The position numbers and the translations under genes were made by a program. A DNA stretch of 64,000 bases, taken from NCBI GenBank assembly GCA_019637395.1, contig JAHBVR010000011.1, positions 264,076 through 328,075 on the forward strand, given 5' to 3'. Below the pieces are notes generated by a model that made no database searches, was not told the DNA's origin, and saw nothing but the letters and a program-made list of their open reading frames with translations. The DNA comes from Vulcanimicrobiota bacterium. Its GTDB lineage: Bacteria > Vulcanimicrobiota > Xenobia > Xenobiales > JADMJV01. Shown piece after piece: positions 1 through 8,476 of the stretch. The stretch's first letter is position 1; each line of letters begins with the position of its first letter.

Positions 1-1
1 G

Positions 2-145
2 GGCGTGGTCATCAAATGCCACGGCCGGGCTACCGCCGACACCATCGAAAACGGTATCAAGGTGGCCGCTCGCGCCTTGCGCAACCGGGTGGTGCAGCAA
101 ATCGAAGAAAGCCACCAGGAAAGTGGCCAAGAGCTGAGCGTTTGA
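2..145 (+). CDS. plsX: Phosphate acyltransferase PlsX, C-terminal end (partial)
   Basis: Only the last 47 codons and the TGA stop lie in the window; the 5' part is off the left edge. The frame reads GVVIKCHGRATADTIENGIK, which matches the conserved C-terminal strand and helix of PlsX (the family's I-x-HG-x-S/A-x-x-x-A/I-xx-AI pattern). PlsX makes acyl-phosphate from acyl-ACP for phospholipid synthesis in the cytoplasm and at the membrane face. The stop overlaps the proposed TTG start of recG (TTGA), so the two are probably co-transcribed. The call rests on a short tail only. Confidence 0.72.
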   Translation, partial: GVVIKCHGRATADTIENGIKVAARALRNRVVQQIEESHQESGQELSV

Positions 146-2526
146 CACTGTCCCCGCGGGGTCGCGAACTGGCCGAAGCGCTGGTCGTCCAGCTGCGTAA
201 GGAGTATCAAGACGGTTGCCGCGATCGCTACCAGGTGGATCGGCTGGTGCAGCGCTGGCAAACGGCCGTCGATGAGCTCGAGCCTGCCGAAGGGCGCCGC
301 CTGACTCAATCGATTCGCCCCCTGCTGCGCGGCTACCACGGCCTGGGCATGGGTGAGCGCCAGCACACGCTGGTGGAAACCGGCCAGGATCTGGCCCGGT
401 TGGCCGGCATCGAGCGCAAGCCAGCTTCCCCGAAACCCACCGCCGTGGCTCCTCCGCCCGCGGCCAAAGGCAATCTGGAACTGGACTCCGAGGTTATGTA
501 TCTGAAAAACGTCGGTCCCCAGGCCGGCGCCCGCCTGCACAAATTGGGCCTGCACACCGTGCGCGACCTGATCTTGCACCTGCCGCGCCGCTGGGAAGAT
601 CGCACCACCATCCGGCCCATCGCCAGCCTGCGCCCGGGGGCGGTGGAAACCGTGCAGGGCAAGCTGGGAACGCTGAAAACCAAAAGCCCCCGGCGCGGCA
701 TGACCATCTCGGAGTTCCCCCTCAACGACGGCACCGGCACGGTCATACTCACCTGGTTCAACCAGCCCCATATCCTGAAACAGCTCCAGCCCGGCACCAC
801 CGTGACGGCCGTGGGCAAAGTGGAAGAAAGCTTCGGCCAGTTGCAAATCAACACGCCTGAACTGGAGACGGGCGAAGATAACATTCAGGCCGGACGCATC
901 GTGCCGGTCTACCCTCTGACCGGCCAGATGAGCCAGAAATGGCTGCGCAAAGTGCTCTTCCAGGCCGTGCCCACCTACGCTCCCAAGTTGCCCGACCCGA
1001 TTCCCGAGCACATCCTAAACCGCCATAACTTTCCCCGCAAAGGACCGGCCGTGGTCGAGTTTCACTGGCCCGGAGATTTCGCCCGCCGCGACTGGGCGCG
1101 CCGCCGGCTGGCCTTTGAAGAACTCTTCATGGTCCAACTGGAGCTGGCCGAACAGCGCCGGGACCGTGAAATCGAGCCCCGCCTGCTCCACTACCGGCTG
1201 GACAAACCGCTGCTGGAGAGCTTTCTGGAACGCTTGCCCTTTGCTCCCACCGGCGCGCAAGCGCGGGTCATGAATCAAATTCTCGGCGACTTGGCCCGCG
1301 AAGTGCCCATGAACCGGCTGCTGCAAGGCGATGTAGGGGCCGGCAAGACGGTGGTGGCGGCCTTCGCCGCCTGGTGCGGCTTTCAGAGCGGCTATCAGTC
1401 GGCCATCATGGCTCCCACCGAGATCCTCTCCGAGCAACATTACCAGAAGCTTCAAGAGATGCTGGAGCCGGCCGGCATGCGCTGCGCCCGCCTCTCGGGC
1501 AGCCAGAAAAAGTCCGAGAAGCGCAAGGTCTATGAAGGCCTGGCCGATCATAGCATCGATCTGGTGGTGGGCACTCACGCCGTCATCCAGCAAGGGGTGG
1601 AGTTTTCCAGGCTGGGCGTGGTGGTGGTCGACGAGCAGCACAAGTTCGGGGTCATGCAGCGCACCGCCCTGCGTCAAAAAGGTCATAACCCGGACCTGCT
1701 GGTCATGACGGCCACCCCCATCCCGCGCACCCTGGCGCTGACCCTTTATGGCGACCTGGAAGTCTCGCGCCTGGATGAACTGCCACCCGGCCGCCAGCCG
1801 ATCCATTCCGAATCGGTGCCCTTCTCGGAACGGCGCCGGGTCTACGACGAAATTCGCCAGCAGATCAAAGAAGGCCGCCAGGCCTACATCATCTGCCCGC
1901 TGGTCGAGGAAACCGAGAAAGTGGAAGCGACCGCGGCCGTTGAGGAAGCCGAGGTACTGCGTACCCGGGTCTTTCCCGAGTTTTCTGTGGGATTGCTGCA
2001 CGGTCGCATGAAGGCCGCCGACAAAGAACGAGTCATGCAAGATTTCCGCGACGGCGTCCATCAAATCCTCATCTCCACCACCGTCATCGAAGTCGGCGTG
2101 GACGTGCCCAACGCCACCGTCATGCTGGTGCAGGACGCCAACCGCTTCGGACTGGCTCAATTGCATCAACTGCGCGGGCGGGTCGGGCGCGGCCGCCACC
2201 AGTCGCGCTGCATTTTTATGGGCGATGCCAAAAGCGAAGATTCGGCCCGGCGCCTGAAGGCCATTGCCCGTCTCTCGGACGGCTTTGATGTGGCCGAAGA
2301 AGATCTGCAAATCCGCGGTCCCGGCGACTTTTACGGATTGCGCCAGAGTGGCTTTCCTGAGTTCAAGGTGGCTGATCTGCTCCGAGATCAAGATCTTCTC
2401 GAGTTAGCGCGCGCTGAGGCTCAACAGATCATGCGTGACGACCCCGGGCTGCAGCACTCGGAACATCGCCTGCTGCGCCAGGCCCTGGAAAGCCGCCAAA
2501 TGCGCAGCGCCGAACTGGTTCACTGA
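142..2526 (+). CDS. recG: ATP-dependent DNA helicase RecG
   Basis: RecG remodels stalled replication forks and Holliday junctions. Visible are an N-terminal helical extension, an OB/wedge domain (around residues 115-250), the Walker A motif GDVGAGKT near residue 396, a DExH-type motif DEQH near residue 497, motif III MTATPIPRT, the helicase C domain with QLRGRVGRG, and the RecG-type QIRGPGDFYG segment near the end. The frame is open further upstream, but that part overlaps plsX in another frame. I place the start at TTG 142, overlapping the plsX stop, giving 794 aa, at the long end of the family range. Its stop overlaps the next ATG (TGATG), implying translational coupling with the methyltransferase. 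Confidence 0.95.
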   Translation: MTLSPRGRELAEALVVQLRKEYQDGCRDRYQVDRLVQRWQTAVDELEPAEGRRLTQSIRPLLRGYHGLGMGERQHTLVETGQDLARLAGIERKPASPKPTAVAPPPAAKGNLELDSEVMYLKNVGPQAGARLHKLGLHTVRDLILHLPRRWEDRTTIRPIASLRPGAVETVQGKLGTLKTKSPRRGMTISEFPLNDGTGTVILTWFNQPHILKQLQPGTTVTAVGKVEESFGQLQINTPELETGEDNIQAGRIVPVYPLTGQMSQKWLRKVLFQAVPTYAPKLPDPIPEHILNRHNFPRKGPAVVEFHWPGDFARRDWARRRLAFEELFMVQLELAEQRRDREIEPRLLHYRLDKPLLESFLERLPFAPTGAQARVMNQILGDLAREVPMNRLLQGDVGAGKTVVAAFAAWCGFQSGYQSAIMAPTEILSEQHYQKLQEMLEPAGMRCARLSGSQKKSEKRKVYEGLADHSIDLVVGTHAVIQQGVEFSRLGVVVVDEQHKFGVMQRTALRQKGHNPDLLVMTATPIPRTLALTLYGDLEVSRLDELPPGRQPIHSESVPFSERRRVYDEIRQQIKEGRQAYIICPLVEETEKVEATAAVEEAEVLRTRVFPEFSVGLLHGRMKAADKERVMQDFRDGVHQILISTTVIEVGVDVPNATVMLVQDANRFGLAQLHQLRGRVGRGRHQSRCIFMGDAKSEDSARRLKAIARLSDGFDVAEEDLQIRGPGDFYGLRQSGFPEFKVADLLRDQDLLELARAEAQQIMRDDPGLQHSEHRLLRQALESRQMRSAELVH

Positions 2527-3002
2527 TGCTGGGGAAAGTTCGCCCTACCACCGGCAAAGTGCTCGAGTCCATTCTGGCCACCCTGGGCGATTATTGGGAG
2601 GGAGCGCGAGTTCTTGATCTCTTCGCCGGCTCCGGCACACTGGCCGAAGCTGCCTTAAGGCAGGGAGCCGGCGAGGTGGTGGCTATCGAAGGGCACGCCC
2701 GGGTGGCCGCCGCCTTGCGCAAAAAGATGCCTGTCATCGTGGGAATTCTTCCCGGCGCACTGAACAGGCTCAGCGGCCATTTTGACATCATCCTGGGCGA
2801 CCCGCCTTATGGAGCGGCCGAAGGCCCGGCCACACTGGCTTTGCTCAGCCCCCTGTTAAAACCGGAAGGCTGGATTGTCTGGGAGCATCATCACAAAGAC
2901 CCTTATCCCGATCCGGTGCCCGGCCTGAGCCTGTGGCGCTGCCGGCGCTTCGGCGAAACGGCCGTGTCGTATTACCGCCAGGGCGGAATGGTGCCGGACT
3001 GA
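2526..3002 (+). CDS. rsmD: RsmD-like 16S rRNA (guanine966-N2)-methyltransferase, short N-terminus
   Basis: Class I SAM-dependent methyltransferase of 158 aa. Seen are the family's RPTTGKV segment at the very start, the SAM-binding DLFAGSG near residue 34 and the catalytic DPPY near residue 94. RsmD methylates G966 of 16S rRNA. Typical members are about 180-190 aa and begin with a strand pair of the type MRIIxGxxRGRxL before RPT. That part is missing here because the ATG is fixed by overlap with the recG stop. The recG-rsmD adjacency is common in bacteria and supports the call. Whether the short N-terminus still gives a functional enzyme is open. The 3' end overlaps the convergent gene by 31 bases. 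Confidence 0.8.
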   Translation: MLGKVRPTTGKVLESILATLGDYWEGARVLDLFAGSGTLAEAALRQGAGEVVAIEGHARVAAALRKKMPVIVGILPGALNRLSGHFDIILGDPPYGAAEGPATLALLSPLLKPEGWIVWEHHHKDPYPDPVPGLSLWRCRRFGETAVSYYRQGGMVPD

Positions 3003-3436
3003 TGAGGCCAGCGCTCGATCACCGGCCACTCGGGCCGCTCCTCGGGGGCCACGTAAGTCCAGATCCATTCGCCCTCCCAGGCACAGGCCACGCGCAGGTA
3101 ATCGCGCAACTGCGGAGTGAACCCCTCGAAATCATCCAGATGGTGGCGCAAACGCTCACTCTCGCGCAGAGTCAGGATTTCCCCCACCACCGAGCAAGGG
3201 AAATCCGGCGGAGCCGGAACGGCCGGCTCGGGCACCGTCCACACGTAGGGCCGGGCCGGCAGAATGGGCCAGGACACCGGCAAAGTCAGGGCCGGATAGC
3301 CTTCCGGCCGCAAGCGCAAATGCCCGGGCCAGCTCACGGTTCGACTCCCCACCACCGCCTCGCTCAACTGATCGTAGTTATTCTGGCCCGGCCGCAGCGA
3401 GCCGTAGACAAAAAGGGATAAGGTCATGCACGCCAT
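2972..3436 (-). CDS. Gamma-glutamylcyclotransferase-like (AIG2/GGCT fold) protein
   Basis: 154 aa. The N-terminal FVYGSLRPGQ is the substrate-loop signature (YGSLRxG) of the GGCT/AIG2-like fold. Further on there is VVGEILTL, corresponding to the conserved GxxY/L strand, and DDFEGF, which holds the acidic residue expected in the active-site cleft. Family members release 5-oxoproline from gamma-glutamyl compounds or act on gamma-glutamylamines; the substrate here cannot be told. Met4 (ending at base 3427) is an equally good start. The gene converges on rsmD and diverges from thiN with only 12 bases between start codons, so its promoter must overlap thiN's. Confidence 0.78.
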   Translation of the reverse strand: MACMTLSLFVYGSLRPGQNNYDQLSEAVVGSRTVSWPGHLRLRPEGYPALTLPVSWPILPARPYVWTVPEPAVPAPPDFPCSVVGEILTLRESERLRHHLDDFEGFTPQLRDYLRVACAWEGEWIWTYVAPEERPEWPVIERWPHQSGTIPPWR

Positions 3437-3448
3437 AGCTACCCGAGC

Positions 3449-4114
3449 ATGAGCGAAAACCCTGCGGCCATCATCGTGGCCGGTGGCCCCTCTCCCCCGG
3501 TCGCCTGGGCGCGCCCCCTGCTGGAGAAAGCCAGTCTGCTATTTTGCGCCGACTCCGGGCTGCATCTATGCCTGGCCTGCGGATTGCAGCCCGATATGCT
3601 GGTGGGCGATCTCGATTCCGTCGGTCCCGAACAGTTGGGCCGGCTGCCCGATTTGCGCTACGGAGTGGAGCAACACAACAGCGACAAGGACGAATCCGAC
3701 CTGGACCTGACTCTGCGGGCCCTGGCCCGCTATTGGCAAGGGCCGGTGGACATCCTGGCGGCTCTGGGAGGACGTCTTGACCACGCCCTCTTCAATCTCT
3801 GCGCGGTGCTCTTTCAGGGGCGTCAGCTCGGCCTGAGAGTGCGCCTGCTGGACCCGGAGACGATAGTCTATCCCCTGGAAAACGAGTTTTTGGAACTGCA
3901 TGACCTGGTGGGCGCCACCTGCTCTATCCTGCCCCTGGGAGGTCCGCTGGGCGGCGTCACTTTGCAAGGTTTCCGCTACCCCTTACGGACAGAATCTCTG
4001 GGCCACCGGCAGACCAGAGGTCTGTCCAACCGGATCGACGTCTCTCCGGCCAGCATTCAGGCACAATCCGGACAGGCACTGGTGGTGATCAGCCAGAAAT
4101 CCCACCTATGCTGA
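3449..4114 (+). CDS. thiN: Thiamine pyrophosphokinase
   Basis: Transfers pyrophosphate from ATP to thiamine to make thiamine diphosphate in the cytosol. Seen in order: AIIVAGGPSP (residues 7-16), CADSGLHLCLACGLQPDMLV with VGDLDSV following (33-58), KDESDLDLTL (about 79-88) and GGRLDH (about 106-111), which are the acidic Mg/ATP and substrate motifs of the family. A C-terminal TRGLSN segment corresponds to the thiamine-binding domain. The 221 aa length is usual. The stop overlaps the ATG of the PilZ gene by 7 bases. Confidence 0.93.
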   Translation: MSENPAAIIVAGGPSPPVAWARPLLEKASLLFCADSGLHLCLACGLQPDMLVGDLDSVGPEQLGRLPDLRYGVEQHNSDKDESDLDLTLRALARYWQGPVDILAALGGRLDHALFNLCAVLFQGRQLGLRVRLLDPETIVYPLENEFLELHDLVGATCSILPLGGPLGGVTLQGFRYPLRTESLGHRQTRGLSNRIDVSPASIQAQSGQALVVISQKSHLC

Positions 4115-4698
4115 AAGAACTGCTGGGCTCGCTGCGAGCCGTGCCCATCGACCTGGTTTTCTGCGCTGGCGACATGCTGCACTTCAAGTGCAGTTCTTCG
4201 CTCACTCAAGGGAAGGTGCGTAAAGTGCGCGCGCGCCTGCCCGAAGGGCAAATGTTCGGCGCCCGCATTGAAGTTCTCGCCCAGGATGAGAAGTCTCGTC
4301 TCTACAAAGGTCGCCTGCTCGAGCCGCTGGCTGCCATAGCCCACCTGCGAGGTCTGCTGCCGTTACCTTTTGAGGACCGCCGCGTGTCCCCGCGCATCGA
4401 ACGTACGGTCCGCGTTCTTTCCCCACAACTGGAGGGTTTCAGTGCCCTGACTCGAGACATTTCTCTGCAAGGGCTGTGCCTGGTGGTCAGCCAGGTTCTG
4501 TCCGTCGGCGCCAGGATGCAGGTGGAGATGGATCTGGACGCCTCCAGCCCCCATCCAGTCCGCTTTGATTTGGAAACCCGCTGGTCCGCTCCCGACCTGC
4601 TGACCGGAAAGAATCTGGTGGGAGGTTGCTTCCTGACCATGAACCAGCGGCAACGCACGGTGCTCAAGAACTATCTGGCCAGCACTTTGACCCAGTAA
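4108..4698 (+). CDS. PilZ-domain protein (c-di-GMP binding, YcgR-like)
   Basis: 196 aa. The first 90 residues resemble the beta-barrel YcgR-N/PilZN extension. A PilZ domain follows with RRVSPRIER near residue 92 (the RxxxR c-di-GMP switch) and DISLQGLCL near residue 116 (the D/NxSxxG motif). Such proteins bind c-di-GMP and alter motility, polysaccharide export or gene expression through partners. No transmembrane segment is seen. It overlaps thiN, an odd metabolic neighbour, so the link is probably only transcriptional. A hairpin terminator follows directly. Confidence 0.85.
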   Translation: MLKELLGSLRAVPIDLVFCAGDMLHFKCSSSLTQGKVRKVRARLPEGQMFGARIEVLAQDEKSRLYKGRLLEPLAAIAHLRGLLPLPFEDRRVSPRIERTVRVLSPQLEGFSALTRDISLQGLCLVVSQVLSVGARMQVEMDLDASSPHPVRFDLETRWSAPDLLTGKNLVGGCFLTMNQRQRTVLKNYLASTLTQ

Positions 4699-4707
4699 TA
4701 AAAAGAA

Positions 4708-4728
4708 GGCCCGCCGAGGAGGCGGGCC
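4708..4728. terminator. Shared bidirectional terminator hairpin
   Basis: An 8-bp perfect GC stem (GGCCCGCC / GGCGGGCC) with a 5-nt loop follows the PilZ stop. The U-run lies on the minus strand (TTCTTTTTATTA), so the hairpin is a better intrinsic terminator for the leftward kinase/Hpt operon than for the PilZ transcript. The 198 bases from 4729 to 4926 hold no gene or clear signal. Confidence 0.7.
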
Positions 4729-4926
4729 AACAGTGACTTGGTGAGTGAGGTGGGTTTGGGCTTACAAGATCAACGAAGTCCACTTCCCAGTCGCGGTCCT
4801 CGATGACAATCATTGAAAACTACTTGCCGCGGAAACCTTTCGTTCCCGTGCCGTTAGACTACCAAAAGACCAGCGGCAGGCCGTAGGTCGGTTGATCCTC
4901 TAGAGGCGGTATTGCAGTACCGAGTA

Positions 4927-5262
4927 CTATCCTTGTACATGTTCCTGCAGACGCCGCATCACCGACTCCAGGGAGTCTAGCGTGGCCGTCAGGTCAGGCA
5001 GCGGGTCGGCCTGAGTCAAGTCGTCGAGTTCCAGACAGGCGCGTTCAGCCGCCGGAGAAAAAAGATAGGAAAGCCCACCCCGAAACCAGTGGACCGCTTT
5101 GCGAACTTCTTCGCGGTCGTTGGCCGTGCCCGCCCGGCGTAGACGAGCCAGCATAGGATCGACTTCCGACAGGAATTGCTTGAGAACCTCCTTCAGGATG
5201 GCCTCGTTGCCAAAGCACTTGAGGGCTTTCTCTCGATCGAACAGATCCGCGTCCTGAGTCAT
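4927..5262 (-). CDS. Hpt domain phosphotransfer protein
   Basis: A 111-aa single-domain histidine phosphotransfer protein: a four-helix protein with VHWFRGGLSYL near residues 57-67, matching the Hpt motif HxLKG with variant residues (HWFRGG) that keep the phospho-accepting His. It starts four bases before the end of the upstream hybrid kinase (ATGA overlap), so it should take phosphate from that kinase's receiver Asp658. No output regulator lies beside it, so the final response regulator must be elsewhere; the lone receiver protein at 58469 is one candidate. Confidence 0.85.
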   Translation of the reverse strand: MTQDADLFDREKALKCFGNEAILKEVLKQFLSEVDPMLARLRRAGTANDREEVRKAVHWFRGGLSYLFSPAAERACLELDDLTQADPLPDLTATLDSLESVMRRLQEHVQG

Positions 5263-7451
5263 TGCGCTTGTATCCTTAACAAAATTCTCTCCAATTCGGG
5301 AGCCACAATGGGCTTGGCCAAAAATTCATTCATGCCGGCATCCAGGCAGAGCTTACGGTCCTGCTCAAAGGCCTGCGCCGTCAGAGCCACAATGATCGTT
5401 TGGCTCCTTCCCAGATCCTCCTCCATCTGGCGGATCAAGCGAGTCGCTTCCAGCCCATCCATCCGAGGCATCTGCACATCCATGAAAATAACGTCGAAAT
5501 TTTCTTCGCGCGCCTTCTCCACGGCATCCTGACCATCTTCCACACAGCTCACTTTAAAGTGCCTTTCCTCCAAGAGTAATCTCATCACCGTCTGTCCGAT
5601 GGGATTGTCCTCCGCCAGCAGGGCGGTCATTCCGTGACGAACCATGACTCCCGGATCCTCCTGAACCAACGGAGCAGGCTCCACCGGCTGCAAAGCCGAC
5701 CACAGACTCAGGGTCGTGAGCGGCGCCGCCACCCGCACTACCCGAGGGTCTTCCAAGTCCAGTCCGGGCAACAAAGCCACCCTGGTCGTTGAAGGCAAAT
5801 CCTTCAACCAGAGGTGCAACTTCTCCGCATTTCCCAGGCACAGTGGATCGACCAACCAAAAATCAGCCTGGCCCTGCAAATCCCCCTCGTATACCTGCAC
5901 GTCCATCCGCCGCAAAGCATCCAACACCGCCTCGCGGTAACTGGCTTGCGGGGCCAGCACGACACAGCAATGAGAAACGACAGGTCTAGGAGCGCGCAGG
6001 CTTCCACGCGCTTCGTTCAGGGGCAACTTGAGAGTGCAGACAGTCCCCTGGCCCGGCTGACTGGCCATCTCCAGGCTACCTCCCATTTTGGCCACCAGAC
6101 GCTGGCAAATAGCCAACCCCAGGCCGGTTCCGCCAAAGCGCCGGTGTATCGAGGTATTGGCCTGTGTGAAGGGCTCGAACACCTCGCTCAAGCTCTCGGG
6201 CGCGATACCGCAGCCGGTATCGCTGACCCGGAAAGTCAGCCAATCCTGATCGCTTTCCGCTTCCAACCGGACCGAGCCGGCCTCGGTAAACTTGACGGCA
6301 TTGCTGATCAAATTGAGCAGCACCTGGAGCACCCGGGCGGAGTCTCCCACCATCTGCTCGGGGATCTCCCCCACCTTTCCCCAAAGAGCTACCTGGCGTT
6401 CAGCGCAACGCGTAACGAAAGGAGCCAGCGCCTGAGGAACCAGCTCGGCCGGAGAATAAGGCAACTCCTCGATGGTCAGCGCGTCTGCCTCGATCTTGGA
6501 GAAATCCAGCACGTCATTGAGAATCACCAGCAGATTATTAGCGCTCTGGTGAACCAGATCAGCGTATTCCTTCTGCTGACTCGTCAAGCCGGAAGTTTTA
6601 CGCAAGTGACCGACCATCCCCAAGATACCGTTCATAGGGGTACGGATTTCGTGGCTCATACGCGCCAAAAAATCGCTTTTGGCCTGACTGGCATGAGTGG
6701 CGGATTGGTAAGCCGCTTCATACTCACGTGCCCGCAGGGCCAGCTGATGCTCCAGAGACACAAAACGACCCGCCACTTTGACCGCCAGTACGCGAATCAC
6801 GGTAACGCCGGTCAGGAGCACCAGCACCAGGCCGAGCATCAAGGACCATTCCAGTTGCACAATGGCGCGCTGCTGCTTATCCTGTCGGTCCGCCAGAACA
6901 TCCTGCTCGGTCTTGGTCATGCGGCTGAGAATACTGCGGATGGATTCGCGCAGCAGGGGCCCCTCTCCCGAGACCAGCAATTTCTGGGCTTCGCCGGCCG
7001 AACCGGTATTGAGCAGCGCGTTCTGACGGTTCATTTGCAAACGCTTGGCGCCAAGTAAGCCGTGGAGCTGGTCGCAACGCTCCACTTCCACCCGATCCTG
7101 CAACAAGGCTCGCAACTCTTTCAGGGGAACGGTAAAATCGGAACTCGCCTCATAAGCGTCCAGCAGGGCGGGGCTGCCTGTAAACAGGTAACCCCGCTGA
7201 TTGCTCTCCGCCTCGTAGAGATCGCTCTCCAGGCGCCGCAGGATGGTTTGCACCTGCAAGCTGCGCCGAGTCCATTCTCGCTGCACATTGACCTCGTGAA
7301 AAAGATACAAGGTCCAGAGAGCCGTCGCGAATTGAATGACCAAGATCAACAGCACGCCGAACTGAACCAAGCCCGTGAGCGCGGCCCCCTGGCCCCGCGT
7401 CAACTCCTCCGCGGAGGAAGACGGCGGTTCTTCGCTGTGGTTGGTCATCAA
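5259..7451 (-). CDS. CHASE3 hybrid sensor histidine kinase
   Basis: 730 aa, inner membrane. Transmembrane helix around residues 23-50, a CHASE3-type periplasmic helical sensor (about 51-200) with ESNQRGYLFTG, a second helix (about 203-225), and a HisKA domain with phospho-His267 in [11 protein letters not shown]. The HATPase has NLISNAVKFT and GTGLGLAI. A degenerate receiver-like stretch with no phospho-Asp follows, then a true C-terminal receiver with AEDN and Asp658 in FMDVQMPRMDG. It forms a phosphorelay with the overlapping Hpt gene. The ligand is unknown. Extra unphosphorylatable receivers are common in BarA-like kinases. Confidence 0.92.
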   Translation of the reverse strand: MMTNHSEEPPSSSAEELTRGQGAALTGLVQFGVLLILVIQFATALWTLYLFHEVNVQREWTRRSLQVQTILRRLESDLYEAESNQRGYLFTGSPALLDAYEASSDFTVPLKELRALLQDRVEVERCDQLHGLLGAKRLQMNRQNALLNTGSAGEAQKLLVSGEGPLLRESIRSILSRMTKTEQDVLADRQDKQQRAIVQLEWSLMLGLVLVLLTGVTVIRVLAVKVAGRFVSLEHQLALRAREYEAAYQSATHASQAKSDFLARMSHEIRTPMNGILGMVGHLRKTSGLTSQQKEYADLVHQSANNLLVILNDVLDFSKIEADALTIEELPYSPAELVPQALAPFVTRCAERQVALWGKVGEIPEQMVGDSARVLQVLLNLISNAVKFTEAGSVRLEAESDQDWLTFRVSDTGCGIAPESLSEVFEPFTQANTSIHRRFGGTGLGLAICQRLVAKMGGSLEMASQPGQGTVCTLKLPLNEARGSLRAPRPVVSHCCVVLAPQASYREAVLDALRRMDVQVYEGDLQGQADFWLVDPLCLGNAEKLHLWLKDLPSTTRVALLPGLDLEDPRVVRVAAPLTTLSLWSALQPVEPAPLVQEDPGVMVRHGMTALLAEDNPIGQTVMRLLLEERHFKVSCVEDGQDAVEKAREENFDVIFMDVQMPRMDGLEATRLIRQMEEDLGRSQTIIVALTAQAFEQDRKLCLDAGMNEFLAKPIVAPELERILLRIQAQ

Positions 7452-7640
7452 AAGGTATCCTAGGCGAGCCCCGCGGTCTCCTCTAGAGGATAGGACAAAT
7501 GTGATAATTGTCTGAGGGGAGTCTGTACCGACCGGACCCGGTACTCGAATAACAGACGGGAGGTACCTGTCACTCTGTGCGAGTACTGCCGTAGTGCTTA
7601 CAGTTGGTATCAGAAGCTTTCCGTTCGGAGGTCAAATCTA

Positions 7641-7790
7641 ATGGCAACCTTTCTCGCATTCAAAGTTCCCAAAAGACTTCATCATCAGGCGCTCCCGAAC
7701 GAAGCTTGGGTCTCACGCGCAAGTTCGTTCCAGCAACTTTTCAATCGTCTGGTCGACTCCCGGCCCGTTGGGGGAGAGGGAGAGGACTAG
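7641..7790 (+). CDS. Small protein of 49 aa with strong Shine-Dalgarno
   Basis: Short frame ATG...TAG in an otherwise empty gap. A GGAGG lies 9 bases before the ATG and a strong hairpin terminator starts 35 bases after the stop, so it has the layout of a stand-alone expressed small gene. The product starts MATFLAFKVPKRLHHQALPN and is mildly basic and hydrophilic, with no membrane helix or cysteine. I recognise no family. The same DNA on the other strand belongs to no obvious gene. It could also be a regulatory RNA with a chance frame. Confidence 0.45.
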   Translation: MATFLAFKVPKRLHHQALPNEAWVSRASSFQQLFNRLVDSRPVGGEGED

Positions 7791-7824
7791 GGAGAAAGAG
7801 AGCGTTTCCCCTTAAACGCAAAAA

Positions 7825-7851
7825 GGCACCGAGCTTCATCGGTGCCTTTTT
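7825..7851. terminator. Bidirectional rho-independent terminator
   Basis: GGCACCGA/TCGGTGCC, an 8-bp perfect stem with a 6-nt loop, flanked by five A on the left and five T on the right, so it works on both strands. It ends the small gene at 7641 (plus) and the Gly-rich protein gene (minus). Confidence 0.88.
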
Positions 7852-7870
7852 CCTTCTTCCCCGGAAGGGG

Positions 7871-8347
7871 CTAAACGAGACCGCCGAGGGGGGAGGCGGC
7901 TCCGAGGCCGCCACCCGGGGCCAGGCCGGCTGAGCCCAGCATCTGTGCCATCTGAAGGTTGCGCTGCTGCTCGGCGGCCGCTTGCAGAGGATCGGCCGAA
8001 CCGAAATTGCTGCCGAGCCCACCCAGCAAGGAGCTTCCTCCGCCGAGTCCACCCAGGCCGCCGCCCAGGCTACCGCCGCCGAGTTGCTGATCGACCCAAT
8101 TCTTGGCGCTGCCGCTGTCGAGGCCGGGCACCTGGTTGATGCTGCCGGCCATATTGGCAACCCCACCGGCCCCTCCCATCGAACCCATCTGCTGGTCGAC
8201 CCAGTTCTTGGCGCTGCCGCTATCGAGACCGGGCACCTGGTTGAGGCTCTGGGCAAGACCGCCGCCGAGGCCGCCTCCACGCATCTGATTCATCTGCTGG
8301 TCCACCCACGAGGTATCCCCCAGACCTCCACCCATTCCGATAGCCAT
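7871..8347 (-). CDS. Gly-rich protein with WVDQQ tandem repeats, unknown function
   Basis: 158 aa, no signal peptide and no cysteine. The motif WVDQQ occurs three times (about residues 14-18, 49-53 and 84-88). The last two sit in near-identical 35-residue repeats holding NQVPGLDSGSAKNWVDQQ, joined by Gly/Met/Leu-rich linkers; the C-terminus is Gly/Leu/Ala-rich. It has its own leader (8348-8476), an SD-like GAGGG 9 bases before the ATG and its own terminator. The DNA repeat shows the copies arose by recent duplication. I recognise no family; a structural, adhesive or self-assembling role is only a guess. Confidence 0.7.
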   Translation of the reverse strand: MAIGMGGGLGDTSWVDQQMNQMRGGGLGGGLAQSLNQVPGLDSGSAKNWVDQQMGSMGGAGGVANMAGSINQVPGLDSGSAKNWVDQQLGGGSLGGGLGGLGGGSSLLGGLGSNFGSADPLQAAAEQQRNLQMAQMLGSAGLAPGGGLGAASPLGGLV

Positions 8348-8476
8348 TGACGTCGCCCTCGTTCCGTAATCTTCTCTGTCCTTAAAATATACTTAAAAGG
8401 ATTGGCGGATTTGTGACCGCGTTGTCATGAAATTGCTAACGGTGTTAAAAATTCTCGGTTTTTTGTTGCCAGTCGG

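Noticed and set aside
1015-2391. A 458-codon open frame on the minus strand
   Set aside because: It lies opposite recG, has His/Gln-rich shadow composition and no family features.
5814-7058. A 414-codon open frame on the plus strand
   Set aside because: Antisense to the CHASE3 hybrid kinase; no motif, no ribosome-binding site.
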